A DNA stretch of 39,454 nucleotides from positions 1-39,454 of the forward strand of contig CAIJIZ010000324.1 of NCBI GenBank assembly GCA_903820735.1. Direction: 5' to 3'. Below, one piece after another: positions 10,391 through 19,138 of the stretch (positions are counted from its first letter, which is position 1; each line of letters begins with the position of its first letter). Both the position numbers and the translations under genes were made by a program. This DNA is from an uncultured Pirellula sp. Lineage in GTDB: Bacteria; Planctomycetota; Planctomycetia; Pirellulales; Pirellulaceae. The notes beneath the pieces were generated by a model. That model worked only from the letters and a program-made list of their open reading frames with translations, did no database searches and was not told the DNA's origin.

Positions 10391-10841
10391 GGACTCTCCT
10401 AAAACAACCTTTAAAAGGTTTGGAAAAATGGACTAGGGATGCTCCCATTCGGGTTGTTCGATAGTCGGCTCGCTAAATCCTTAGCGACTTATCCGACCCT
10501 CAACACTCGAATGCGGATCATCGGGTCAGTCATCCTTGCCGCGACGCTGCGGCAAAATGCTGACCTGGGGAATTTGGGATTCAGGCGGAAATTATGGGAA
10601 TTCAAACGTCCTGAACAACCCCAAAAATCCAATAATTCCAAGGAAAACGGGGCCTTTGAAATGAAGCTGACGGGGCGAAAACCGCCATATTGTCCTGAAA
10701 AACAGACGATCTGACTCGGAAAACAGGTGAAGTTGCACTGAAAACCCACCTATCTTGGGGCGAAAAATCCGTGTTTCTCGCCGGCTAATCGCTTATCTTA
10801 CAGATCCCCCCAACCATCCTCTTCCAGGACTCCCGCCTCCG

Positions 10842-12296
10842 ATGCTGCCCCTGAACTCCCTTTTTGGCTCCGACCCGAAGCTTCGCAGGATTGGAATCGT
10901 CTGCATCCTGCTACTCCTGGCCTCAGCGGTCAACTACATGGACCGCCAAACCCTCTCGGTCGCCGCAGCCCGGATCAAAGATGAATTCAAAATCGACAGT
11001 GCACAGTACGGGCGGATCGAAGCCATCTTCGGTTACAGTTTCGCTTTCGGCTCCCTTTTTTGGGGGTTCGTCGTGGATAAGTTTTCCGTCCGCTGGATCT
11101 ACCCCATCGGTTTGCTCGGATGGTCCACCATGGGATTCCTCACCGGCTGGGTTCAAAACTACGACGAACTGTATTGGTGCAGACTGCTGCTAGGATTCTT
11201 TGAGTCAGCGCACTGGCCGTGCGGGTTGAAGACGACCCAAGCCCTCCTGAGCCGACAAGGCCGGGCGATGGGAAACAGCGTCTTGCAAAGCGGCACCTCC
11301 CTCGGAGCAATCCTGACCCCAATCGTGATGCTTGCGATCCTCACCCCGGAACCTGGTAGTTGGCGATTCGGTTTCCAACTCATCGCGATCGTGGGCGCTT
11401 CCTGGATCTTCTTGTGGCTGTTCGTTGTCCGCGAAAGCGACTTTATTCAGCAACATCAAGTCGAGCAACATCAAGACCACCACACCCTGGATAAAACGGT
11501 TTCGAGCAATACAGCCTCATCGCCCTGGTGGAGCGATGTCTTCACCTCCCGATTTGTAATCGTCCTGATCATGATCATTTGTATCAACACGATGTGGCAA
11601 GTCGTCCGAGCTTGGCTCCCACTGATCATGCAAGAGAACTACGGCTTTAGCGAACGACAAACATTGCTGTTCAACTCCCTATGGTATCTTTGCACCGACC
11701 TCGGCTGCTTCGCATCGGGACTCCTCGCATTGACACTCGGTGTTCGAGGTTGGAGTATCAAGTCCGCTCGCTTGACCGCGTTGCTTGTATGCGTTGTCTG
11801 TTTCTCAAGCATCATTGCGGTCCCGTTTCTCAACCGTAAACTTGCGGCAACTCGAGCCGCTGCAACCGCTAATGTAAAAGATACGGTAGCGCCACCTACC
11901 ACTACACCCGTAGCTACCCAACCGACGCTTACTTGGTCGGAGGAATTCCAAGCGATCTTAGCGCTTGAACCGATTCGAATTGCGATGCTCGGCATCCTGC
12001 TTCTCTCCGGCGCAGGAGCATTGGGGATCTTCCCGATCTACTATTCGTTCGCTCAAGACGTCTCGCCAAATCATCAAGGAAAAGTCACATCCCTCTCCGC
12101 CCTCGGCGGGTGGCTTGTCTCCTCCTACGCTCAACCGCTGTTCGGGAAGCTCAAGGATCAGACGGGGACCTACGATATTGGAATTTGGATCATCAGTCTA
12201 TTGCCGGTCATACCGCTGATTGCTTTGTGGCTTTTCTGGCACCACGAGCCAGCCGCTTCTAACGCACCCTCAACTCTTTCTACGAAAGCAGAATGA
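10842..12296 (+). CDS. MFS transporter, ACS/hexuronate (ExuT-like) type
   Basis: Multiple hydrophobic TM segments; 'NYMDRQTLSVAAARIKDEF' and 'GFFESAHWPCGLKTTQ' resemble sugar-acid MFS members; ATG at 10842 preferred over the ORF start at 10755. Confidence 0.88.
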   Translation: MLPLNSLFGSDPKLRRIGIVCILLLLASAVNYMDRQTLSVAAARIKDEFKIDSAQYGRIEAIFGYSFAFGSLFWGFVVDKFSVRWIYPIGLLGWSTMGFLTGWVQNYDELYWCRLLLGFFESAHWPCGLKTTQALLSRQGRAMGNSVLQSGTSLGAILTPIVMLAILTPEPGSWRFGFQLIAIVGASWIFLWLFVVRESDFIQQHQVEQHQDHHTLDKTVSSNTASSPWWSDVFTSRFVIVLIMIICINTMWQVVRAWLPLIMQENYGFSERQTLLFNSLWYLCTDLGCFASGLLALTLGVRGWSIKSARLTALLVCVVCFSSIIAVPFLNRKLAATRAAATANVKDTVAPPTTTPVATQPTLTWSEEFQAILALEPIRIAMLGILLLSGAGALGIFPIYYSFAQDVSPNHQGKVTSLSALGGWLVSSYAQPLFGKLKDQTGTYDIGIWIISLLPVIPLIALWLFWHHEPAASNAPSTLSTKAE

Positions 12297-13624
12297 ACAT
12301 GGTTACCCGTCGAGAATTTCTTGCGCAAAGCAGCCTTTCGGCTGGTGCTCTGGCCGCCGGCTCCTTGGCGACTTCGTCGCTGATCGCTCTACCTGCAGGT
12401 GCGGCGGAACCACAAACCGCGCAAGCTCAGGGTGGTTCGCCTCGCAAGAAGATCGCATTTCTTGGCACGGTCGTCTTTCGCCATTCCCATGCTCAACATT
12501 TTCTCGATCGACATTGCATGGGATACACTTGGGGAGGCCGATGGCAATCACCTCGATTTGACGTCGCATCGGTTTACATCGAACAACAGCAAAAAGAAGG
12601 TGACTTATCGGCACAGCGCATCGAGAAGTACAAGCTCAAACAGTTCACTTCGATCGCTGATGCTTTGACTCTTGGCACTTCCAAGCTCGCTGTCGATGGA
12701 GTGGTCATCATTGGTGAGCATGGTGATTACCCAACGAACGAGAAAGGCCAGCGGCGCTATCCACGTTACGACTGGTTCAAGCAAATCGTTAAGGTATTCG
12801 AAGCTTCCGGGAAGAGTTGCCCGGTGTTCAACGACAAGCACTTATCGACCGACTGGAATGAGTGCGTGGAGATGGTCGAGGACTCGAAGCGACTTGGGTT
12901 CCCGTTTCTCGCTGGTTCATCGCTTCCTGTGACTTGGCGATTTCCATCGATCGATATGCCGATCGACACACCACTTAAAGAGAGTGTGTGCGTCTGCTAT
13001 GGAGGGGTCGATAGCTATGACTTCCATGGACTCGAGACCGCCCAGTGCATGTCAGAAAGACGCCGGGGTGGAGAAGTCGGCATCGCTGCGGTAACAGCAT
13101 TGAAAGGCCAAGCGTTATGGGATGAGATGGATAAACCATCTCGGGAAGACACACGCAAATTGTTTGTTGCTGCAATGACCCGCAGTCACAACCTGCCCGT
13201 CGAAGGAGGGTTCCCCACAGACCCGGTAAACTATGAATGGGCAAAGCGCGTCATGAACGGCACGATCGCTTACTTCATCGAACATATCGATGGATTTCGA
13301 ACAACAATGTTCCTGTGTCCGATCCAAGACTTTAACTATGCCGGCATGCGTTCCGACAACGGGGAGATCATCTCTTGCCAGATGTATTTGCCGATGCCAA
13401 CCCACGGATCGACAACAGCCGACTTCTTTAACCCACTGGCAAGACATATCGAGAACTTGGTCCTCGAAGGCAAGACACCCTATCCGATCGAGCGCACTCT
13501 CTTAACTAGCGGGATGGTCATCGGCGGAGTCGAGTCGCTTGCGGCTGACGGGAAGCGATATGCAACAGAGCAAATGGCTGTCCGGTACTCCAATGCAAAC
13601 CCACCAGCTTTTTGGCGCGAATAG
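12293..13624 (+). CDS. Tat-exported conserved protein of unknown function, coupled to the MFS transporter
   Basis: ATGA overlap with the MFS stop; Tat signal 'VTRREFLAQSSLSAGALAAGSLATSSLIALPAGAAEP'; coherent 443 aa product. Confidence 0.85.
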   Translation: MNMVTRREFLAQSSLSAGALAAGSLATSSLIALPAGAAEPQTAQAQGGSPRKKIAFLGTVVFRHSHAQHFLDRHCMGYTWGGRWQSPRFDVASVYIEQQQKEGDLSAQRIEKYKLKQFTSIADALTLGTSKLAVDGVVIIGEHGDYPTNEKGQRRYPRYDWFKQIVKVFEASGKSCPVFNDKHLSTDWNECVEMVEDSKRLGFPFLAGSSLPVTWRFPSIDMPIDTPLKESVCVCYGGVDSYDFHGLETAQCMSERRRGGEVGIAAVTALKGQALWDEMDKPSREDTRKLFVAAMTRSHNLPVEGGFPTDPVNYEWAKRVMNGTIAYFIEHIDGFRTTMFLCPIQDFNYAGMRSDNGEIISCQMYLPMPTHGSTTADFFNPLARHIENLVLEGKTPYPIERTLLTSGMVIGGVESLAADGKRYATEQMAVRYSNANPPAFWRE

Positions 13625-13761
13625 AACTACTGTCGCGAGCTGAACTAATGGCGCGAGTTTAGCCTCGGCAAGATTCATACCATCGAGCTAGCGAAGCCCC
13701 GTTAACAAAACGAGGACTTGGGGACCTGAATGTTCGCGAGCGCATGCCACGTTCAACCCTC

Positions 13762-14883
13762 TTATTGGCCAGCAGATTTTCGGATCTTCTCCATCTGCTG
13801 CCGAATCCCATTGTGTAGGAACTCCCAATCCAAAGCTGGTCCCGGATCGGATTTATTTCCTTGGACGTGATAGTGTCCGAGAATTCCTGAGAACGCAGCC
13901 CACTGTTCGTCGGTCAACGTGCGGTCGATCAGCTTGCCGTCGGCTCCACGCGGGAAATCCGGTCGCAGGTTTGGGAAGATATCGCACAACGCTGCGCTGA
14001 GTTTAACCAGAGCAGCGTACTGCTCAGGGGTATAGTCGTACTGGATGTACTCGGTCTCGCGCGTGATGCCTCGAACAGGCTCAGCGCGTCGCGGTCGATA
14101 CTTGCGACCGGCAAATCGTTCTTGCCCGCGAATCTTGGCTGGAAAAATAAGATAAGGGCCCTCGTCATCATGAGCGTACCATTGCTCGAAGGGATTCTTC
14201 TCGCTTACCGGATAAGCTCCGATATTGGCGATCTCAATCCCGATGCTTCGGTCGTTGCTCTTTGTGGCGTGCCAAGCACGTTCTTTTAGATCGAGGGTCT
14301 GATAGATTGTGCCGTCGACATCAAGCATGAAATGGACACTTAAACCTCGGATGTCGTGAAGAATGAAAAAGCATTGCGGACTTGTTCCGGCAACATCAAA
14401 ATGCAAAACAAACTGATCGACTTTCTCTTGAAGCAATCCTAGTGACCAACCACCTCCTCGGATTTGCTCAAGCTCTTCGGCAGTGTAGCTGCCTTGTGCA
14501 GTGGATCCAAAACGCAGTCCATATCGATCGGGACTGAACTCTTGTGGCTTGGTCACAAACTGTATCTTGCCTGCTTGCATCTCCTCGGTGGTGCTCTTCC
14601 AATCACGCTTATCGAACGCGGCGAAGCGGCGTGTGGATCGATATGCATCGAATCCACCTGGATCGGTCCAAAGGACGACTGGAGTTCCGATCCTATAATG
14701 TTGCCCGCAGACAACGATCTCATCCCCATGCCGCTTCTGAAACCCCAGCGACGGGTCTTGGGCGATCCCAAGTGAACTGGCAATCACCCAGCCCCACACC
14801 AATGACAATGCGACATGGATCCATCGCGACAAACGCCCCGCACAGAGCGTCTTTTGGACGGTTTCAAGCTCGATACTGTTCAT
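13762..14883 (-). CDS. N-acetylmuramoyl-L-alanine amidase (Amidase_2/PGRP-like)
   Basis: 'FFILHDIRGLSVHFMLDVDGTIYQTLDLKERAWHATKSNDRSIGIEIANIG' and 'GILGHYHVQGNKSDPG' motifs; ATG at 14883 has a well-placed GGAGG, better than ATG 14904. Confidence 0.88.
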   Translation of the reverse strand: MNSIELETVQKTLCAGRLSRWIHVALSLVWGWVIASSLGIAQDPSLGFQKRHGDEIVVCGQHYRIGTPVVLWTDPGGFDAYRSTRRFAAFDKRDWKSTTEEMQAGKIQFVTKPQEFSPDRYGLRFGSTAQGSYTAEELEQIRGGGWSLGLLQEKVDQFVLHFDVAGTSPQCFFILHDIRGLSVHFMLDVDGTIYQTLDLKERAWHATKSNDRSIGIEIANIGAYPVSEKNPFEQWYAHDDEGPYLIFPAKIRGQERFAGRKYRPRRAEPVRGITRETEYIQYDYTPEQYAALVKLSAALCDIFPNLRPDFPRGADGKLIDRTLTDEQWAAFSGILGHYHVQGNKSDPGPALDWEFLHNGIRQQMEKIRKSAGQ

Positions 14884-14921
14884 CGCCTCATTCCTCCGAT
14901 TCACCCTTCACTACAGGTCTG

Positions 14922-16121
14922 CTACTTAAACAGCGCTGCGGGATCTGATCGCCAAAGCTTGCGCACAGCTAAAACGCCACTCAAGCCACTCATCACCAGC
15001 GTCAAGACTGCGACAAGCAATACTCTACCGGCGTCGAGTCTCATCACAAGTCCCGTCCACTCCGAGAGCCATTGATACAACAACCAACTGACCAACCATC
15101 CAGGCAGGAAACCAAATAAGCACAAATAGAAAGCTTGGGATAACACGAAGCGCAAAAAGTAACCTGAGCCATATCCCATCGCTTTGAGCGTTGCATACTC
15201 TGCCATGTGATCTTGTATATCGGTGAACAGAATCTGATAACAAATGATCACACCGATTACTAAACCCATGATCGTCCCGATCGAAAAGATAATTCCAATC
15301 GGCGTGTTCCTTGCCCAAAACCCAATCTCCCTAGAGATCAGCTGTTTTTTGGTAAAGACTTCGATGCCGCTTCCAAGCCTAGCTTGCAAGTCTAGCGCGA
15401 CACGCGCTGGGTCAGCATGTGGCTCCAGTCGGATCAGTCCAAGATCGACGGCGGAAAGGGGAGGTCGCCGGAGGTTCTCGACAACTGCTTGACCTGCTTG
15501 ACCTGCTCGACTCGGAAAGAAATGTTCTACCCCAGCTTCGCTAATCAACAACGTACCGTCGTAAACAAAGTCCGTTCCGATCCGGACCCAATCTCGCAAT
15601 ACGATTTGCTTCCCCGATAGCTCAGCGGCTTGCGCACGGAGTCGCTCAACAGATCGTTTTTCGAATCCGTAAGCTTCCTTGCTGCGCCGATCGACCAACG
15701 CCATCGATGCATCGCTTAATTCTTCGAGCGATCGATTCATTTCAGGATCGATGAACGGTTTGGAGTCCTTTGGAAAGCCGATAACCCGAATCGATCGCGA
15801 CACATGCCCTATCACGCGAGCTTGCGCGAGCGAACGATCGATATACATCGGAATCGCAACTCGAACCCCCTCCACCCCCTTGGCTCGATCGATGAGTCCG
15901 TACTCGAATCGCTGTTCGCTTGGAACGGTATATCGAGCGGGGGATAAGATAACCAAATCCGTATCGAGCAACCTCAAGACTTCCACGGCACTATCGAAGA
16001 GACCGTTGAGGAACCCGATTTGACTAAACATCAATACAACGGCAAACCCGATCCCCAGCGCGCTGAGCATCATTCTGCCAAGATTGTTCGTTACGTTTAG
16101 CCAAGCCAGTGGAGTTCGCAT
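14922..16121 (-). CDS. ABC transporter permease, FtsX/DevC-like
   Basis: N-terminal TM 'MRTPLAWLNVTNNLGRMMLSALGIGFAVVLMFSQIGFLNGLFD'; C-terminal 'HMAEYATLKAMGYGSGYFLRFVLSQ' typical of FtsX/DevC permeases. Confidence 0.87.
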   Translation of the reverse strand: MRTPLAWLNVTNNLGRMMLSALGIGFAVVLMFSQIGFLNGLFDSAVEVLRLLDTDLVILSPARYTVPSEQRFEYGLIDRAKGVEGVRVAIPMYIDRSLAQARVIGHVSRSIRVIGFPKDSKPFIDPEMNRSLEELSDASMALVDRRSKEAYGFEKRSVERLRAQAAELSGKQIVLRDWVRIGTDFVYDGTLLISEAGVEHFFPSRAGQAGQAVVENLRRPPLSAVDLGLIRLEPHADPARVALDLQARLGSGIEVFTKKQLISREIGFWARNTPIGIIFSIGTIMGLVIGVIICYQILFTDIQDHMAEYATLKAMGYGSGYFLRFVLSQAFYLCLFGFLPGWLVSWLLYQWLSEWTGLVMRLDAGRVLLVAVLTLVMSGLSGVLAVRKLWRSDPAALFK

Positions 16122-16139
16122 CGGAGTCCGCGCAATGAA

Positions 16140-16182
16140 TCAGGGTATAGCAGTCAGGGTGTCGAATCAGGGTGTCGAATCA
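16140..16182 (-). repeat. 13-bp tandem repeat spanning a stop codon (2 perfect units plus 1 degenerate 14-bp unit)
   Basis: TCAGGGTATAGCAG | TCAGGGTGTCGAA | TCAGGGTGTCGAA | TCA; the final TCA is the reverse complement of the TGA stop of the upstream permease. Confidence 0.85.
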
Positions 16183-17427
16183 GAACAACGAAGCCGGCTC
16201 GGCTTTCCAAAGTTTTAGCATCGCCATCGCAGCCGAAACGGTACACATCAGCAGTGCGAGTCCAAGCACCCCAAAGGTCCGTTCCCAAGTCATCACAGTG
16301 GGGATCTTGGAAAGACTTGCGGTAACTTGGTACAACGCAACGGCGACGATCATCGCCGGAAGGTAGCTTAAGATTGCCAAGAACCAAGATTGCATAATCA
16401 CAATCCGAGCCAAGGCAAATTGGCTGTATCCCATCGCTTTCAACGTTGCATATTCTGGCAATCGATTTGCGACATCGTTGGCTAAGATCATGTAAACGAT
16501 CGCAGCCCCGATGATAAACGACAACACAACACCCATCGTGAAAATCATCCCGATGGGTGTCTCACGCAACCAGCGAGTACGCTCCCAAGTCAATTGCTCA
16601 GCCATGGTGTAAAGCTGAACTTGTTGCAAGATCCGGGGATCTTTCTTCGATAACCAATCGAGCAACTCCGCTTTGGCAACGTTCGGATCGACTCCGCTTT
16701 TCAGTCGCACTAATCCCAGCGACGCACGCTCTCGCGTATCGATTCCACTGCGATAGGCATAACCCACATCGCTCAGCAGGACGGCTCCATTCGTTGCCAG
16801 ACCTGTTCCCAATTGAAAATGCCCTGCGATGAGCGAAGCTCGGTTTCCAAGTTCGCACGAGTGACCGATATCGGCGTCGGAAAACGATCGGCAGTTCTCA
16901 GGACCGTATTCGGAACGCGTAGCTCGATCAACAAGGATCGCATCGGGGCTTTTGAGTTTGTCCAATTGCTCCAGGATTTCGGGAACGTCGAGAACAGGTC
17001 GATCGACTTGCATTCCCATCATCCCTACGGTTCGAAATGACCCGTCCGGCGGGGCTTGAGCACACCCGCTAGGTCGTGGCGGATTCTGCCATCGCATGAG
17101 CATGATAAAAAACGGATCGACCCGCTCGACCAATGGGTGAGATTGAACCAGAAGCATCGAACTGCGATCGATGGTACGCGGTTCATACAAATGCACGTAA
17201 TCGGTGGATCGGATAACCAAATCCCCTTGTAGCTTGCCGTAGACGATGTTGGCAGTATTTCCCACGGCCCCGCGAAAGCCTAACTGCATGAAGATCAATA
17301 GCAACGCGAAGGAGACTCCCAAGACACATGCGCATGTGCGGGCGGGTTGCGAAGTCAAATTCAACAATGCTACGGGAGTTTTGCGAAATCGACTTCCGAA
17401 CGATCCCTTTGGCTTCCTACTTGCCAA
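16180..17427 (-). CDS. ABC transporter permease, FtsX/DevC-like (paralog of the downstream permease)
   Basis: 'LLNLTSQPARTCACVLGVSFALLLIFMQLGFRGAVGNTANIVYGKLQGDLVI' and 'RLPEYATLKAMGYSQFALARIVIMQS'; TTG start preceded by GGGAGGGAGGAAGAGA. Confidence 0.87.
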   Translation of the reverse strand: MASRKPKGSFGSRFRKTPVALLNLTSQPARTCACVLGVSFALLLIFMQLGFRGAVGNTANIVYGKLQGDLVIRSTDYVHLYEPRTIDRSSMLLVQSHPLVERVDPFFIMLMRWQNPPRPSGCAQAPPDGSFRTVGMMGMQVDRPVLDVPEILEQLDKLKSPDAILVDRATRSEYGPENCRSFSDADIGHSCELGNRASLIAGHFQLGTGLATNGAVLLSDVGYAYRSGIDTRERASLGLVRLKSGVDPNVAKAELLDWLSKKDPRILQQVQLYTMAEQLTWERTRWLRETPIGMIFTMGVVLSFIIGAAIVYMILANDVANRLPEYATLKAMGYSQFALARIVIMQSWFLAILSYLPAMIVAVALYQVTASLSKIPTVMTWERTFGVLGLALLMCTVSAAMAMLKLWKAEPASLF

Positions 17428-17446
17428 TCTCTTCCTCCCTCCCGAT

Positions 17447-17523
17447 CTACTGTGTATCTACCCTCGATCTACCCTCGAGCTGCCGTGGACCTACCGTGGA
17501 CCTACCGTGGACCTACCGTGGAT
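17447..17523. repeat. 11-bp tandem repeat, 7 units, directly 5' of the permease Shine-Dalgarno
   Basis: CTACTGTGTAT CTACCCTCGAT CTACCCTCGAG CTGCCGTGGAC CTACCGTGGAC CTACCGTGGAC CTACCGTGGAT, contiguous. Confidence 0.93.
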
Positions 17524-17591
17524 CTATACATGATGCGACCGGGATTGTCCTAAGCATATGCTGCTGATCGATCTGAGATTGGGTTGATTGC

Positions 17592-18386
17592 TTATTTGCT
17601 TGATGGTTCTTCAAGCGTTCGATAAACCCAGTCCTTCACGGCGACCTTCGATTGAAACACGCAGTATCCTAGAGGTCGCGACCGCATGACTTCGGCTCGT
17701 ACCGAGAATTTGCGATTCCCGCGGGGGACTTCCAAGATCTGTTCATCATCGAGCCACACGGTGATGTTCTGTGCGTCGACACGAACTTTGAATCGATACC
17801 ACTGTCCATTTTTGAAATTCCGATAGCTTGCGGTTTCATTCTCGCTTGCGTCGTTCCCGTCGATGCTGCTGATTCCGACAAGTCCCCCACCCCAGCCACC
17901 GGCGATCAACGAGCAGTGTTCTTTGCCTACCGGGAAAGTCACTCCGGCGAAGAAGTCCGAACCTTCAACTCGTTGAGCACTCCACTGCATCTCGTAATTT
18001 TCAGTCGGGAAGTCCTTCCCTAGTTTTGTGACACCGGTCAGCGGCTCACCGCGTTCAAGGGTCAGTGTTCCACCCTCGATCACCGAGGAACCTTCTCCGC
18101 CAAAGTTGGTCGATTCCCAGCCATCGAGTCCTTTTTCGGGCAAGAGTTTCTTCCAACCGAGCTTTGCATCTGCTTGCTTTGCATCTGCTTGCGGTTTGCT
18201 GTCTTGGGCTAGGCCTGTTGATAAGCCAATAGCAGGGGAGCACAGTGCCAAGCCGCACAGCGAAGCAATTTGGCACAGCGAAGCAATTCGGCGCAGCAGT
18301 GTTGTTTTGCGCGAGGATTTCGAGTGCTGGGCGAGTCGTGGGTTCGACGAGAGAGAGGAAGGAGACTGCATGGCAAAAATTCTCAC
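17592..18386 (-). CDS. DUF1080 (3-keto-disaccharide hydrolase-like, ConA-like fold) secreted protein
   Basis: 'KKLLPEKGLDGWESTNFGGEGSSVIEGGTLTLERGEPLTGVTKLGKDFPTENYEMQWSAQRVEGSDFFAGVTFPVG'; signal peptide. Confidence 0.85.
   Translation of the reverse strand: MRIFAMQSPSSLSSNPRLAQHSKSSRKTTLLRRIASLCQIASLCGLALCSPAIGLSTGLAQDSKPQADAKQADAKLGWKKLLPEKGLDGWESTNFGGEGSSVIEGGTLTLERGEPLTGVTKLGKDFPTENYEMQWSAQRVEGSDFFAGVTFPVGKEHCSLIAGGWGGGLVGISSIDGNDASENETASYRNFKNGQWYRFKVRVDAQNITVWLDDEQILEVPRGNRKFSVRAEVMRSRPLGYCVFQSKVAVKDWVYRTLEEPSSK
18163..18192. repeat. Intragenic 15-bp tandem repeat (2 perfect units)
   Basis: TTTGCATCTGCTTGC x2, encodes QADAK-type repeats just after the signal peptide. Confidence 0.9.
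18255..18290. repeat. Intragenic 18-bp tandem repeat (2 units)
   Basis: GCACAGCGAAGCAATTTG / GCACAGCGAAGCAATTCG; encodes IASLCQ-type repeats in the signal peptide region. Confidence 0.9.
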
Positions 18387-18437
18387 TGGTATGATTTTTT
18401 GAAGTTGTAAGGGGCTTGCTAATCGACCGAAGCAGCT

Positions 18438-19061
18438 TTACTGGTTCGGGTTCCACTCCGGGAATTTTTCGAGTTGTTGTTTCAGAGCAGCTCGGGAGCG
18501 GTTCAACCGAGAGCGGACCGTGCCGATGGAGATCTTCAAGACCTCTGCGATATCTTCGTAGGAGAGATCTTCCATTTCGCGGAGGACCAAGATCGAGCGG
18601 TGGTCTTCGGAGAGCAGAGCAAGCGCTCGATGGACGAGCTGGATGTCTTCCGAGCGGGTCATGCGGGTATCGGGCGTATCCCCTTCGAACTCCGGCTCTG
18701 CGCCGGTATTCTCCCGAGTCTCGTCGAGGGACTGATGGTTCTTCCGTCGGCGGCGTCGAGCTAAAGCAAAATTGAAAGCGATACGGTAGAGCCAGGTAAA
18801 GAAGCGGCTGTTGCGTTGGAATGTGTCGAGCTTTAGGTACGCTTGGATGAACGACTCCTGGACAACATCTTCGGCTTCGTCTGCGCTGCCGACGATGCTG
18901 ATCATGGCCGTATAGAGTCGGTCTTGATAGCGGACGACCAACGTCTCAAAGGCTGAGCTTTGTCCGGCAAGGGCCAGCTCGATGAGTTTATCTTCGTCGT
19001 TCACGCTCGGAGCACAGGAAAAGGAGAGGAGCAGTCGTGGAAGATGGCCTGGGATAGCCAT
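18438..19061 (-). CDS. RNA polymerase ECF sigma factor (sigma-70 family, SigW/RpoE-like)
   Basis: Region 2 'SAFETLVVRYQDRLYTAMISIVGSADEAEDVVQESFIQAYLKLDTFQRNSRFFTWLYRIAFNFALARRRR' and region 4 'LREMEDLSYEDIAEVLKISIGTVRSRLNRSRAALKQ'; a GTG start near 19007 is an alternative. Confidence 0.92.
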   Translation of the reverse strand: MAIPGHLPRLLLSFSCAPSVNDEDKLIELALAGQSSAFETLVVRYQDRLYTAMISIVGSADEAEDVVQESFIQAYLKLDTFQRNSRFFTWLYRIAFNFALARRRRRKNHQSLDETRENTGAEPEFEGDTPDTRMTRSEDIQLVHRALALLSEDHRSILVLREMEDLSYEDIAEVLKISIGTVRSRLNRSRAALKQQLEKFPEWNPNQ

Positions 19062-19138
19062 CCACGAAAATCATGATCATATTTTTGATTTCGTGGGATG
19101 AAAACCCGGGGTTTCACGAAGGATTTCCGAAAAAACCT

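Noticed and set aside
13683-13715. Possible terminator hairpin CCCCGTT-AACAA-AACGAGG between convergent genes
   Set aside because: Short, mismatched stem without a T tract; insufficient support.
17447-17523. Possible CRISPR array or iteron origin
   Set aside because: Units are only 11 bp and contiguous with no spacers; no cas, rep or par genes nearby.
17246-17567. Three overlapping plus-strand ORFs crossing the 11-bp array
   Set aside because: All three plus frames are open only because the repeat (CTACCGTGGAC) lacks stops on that strand; proteins are low complexity and overlap the permease N-terminus.
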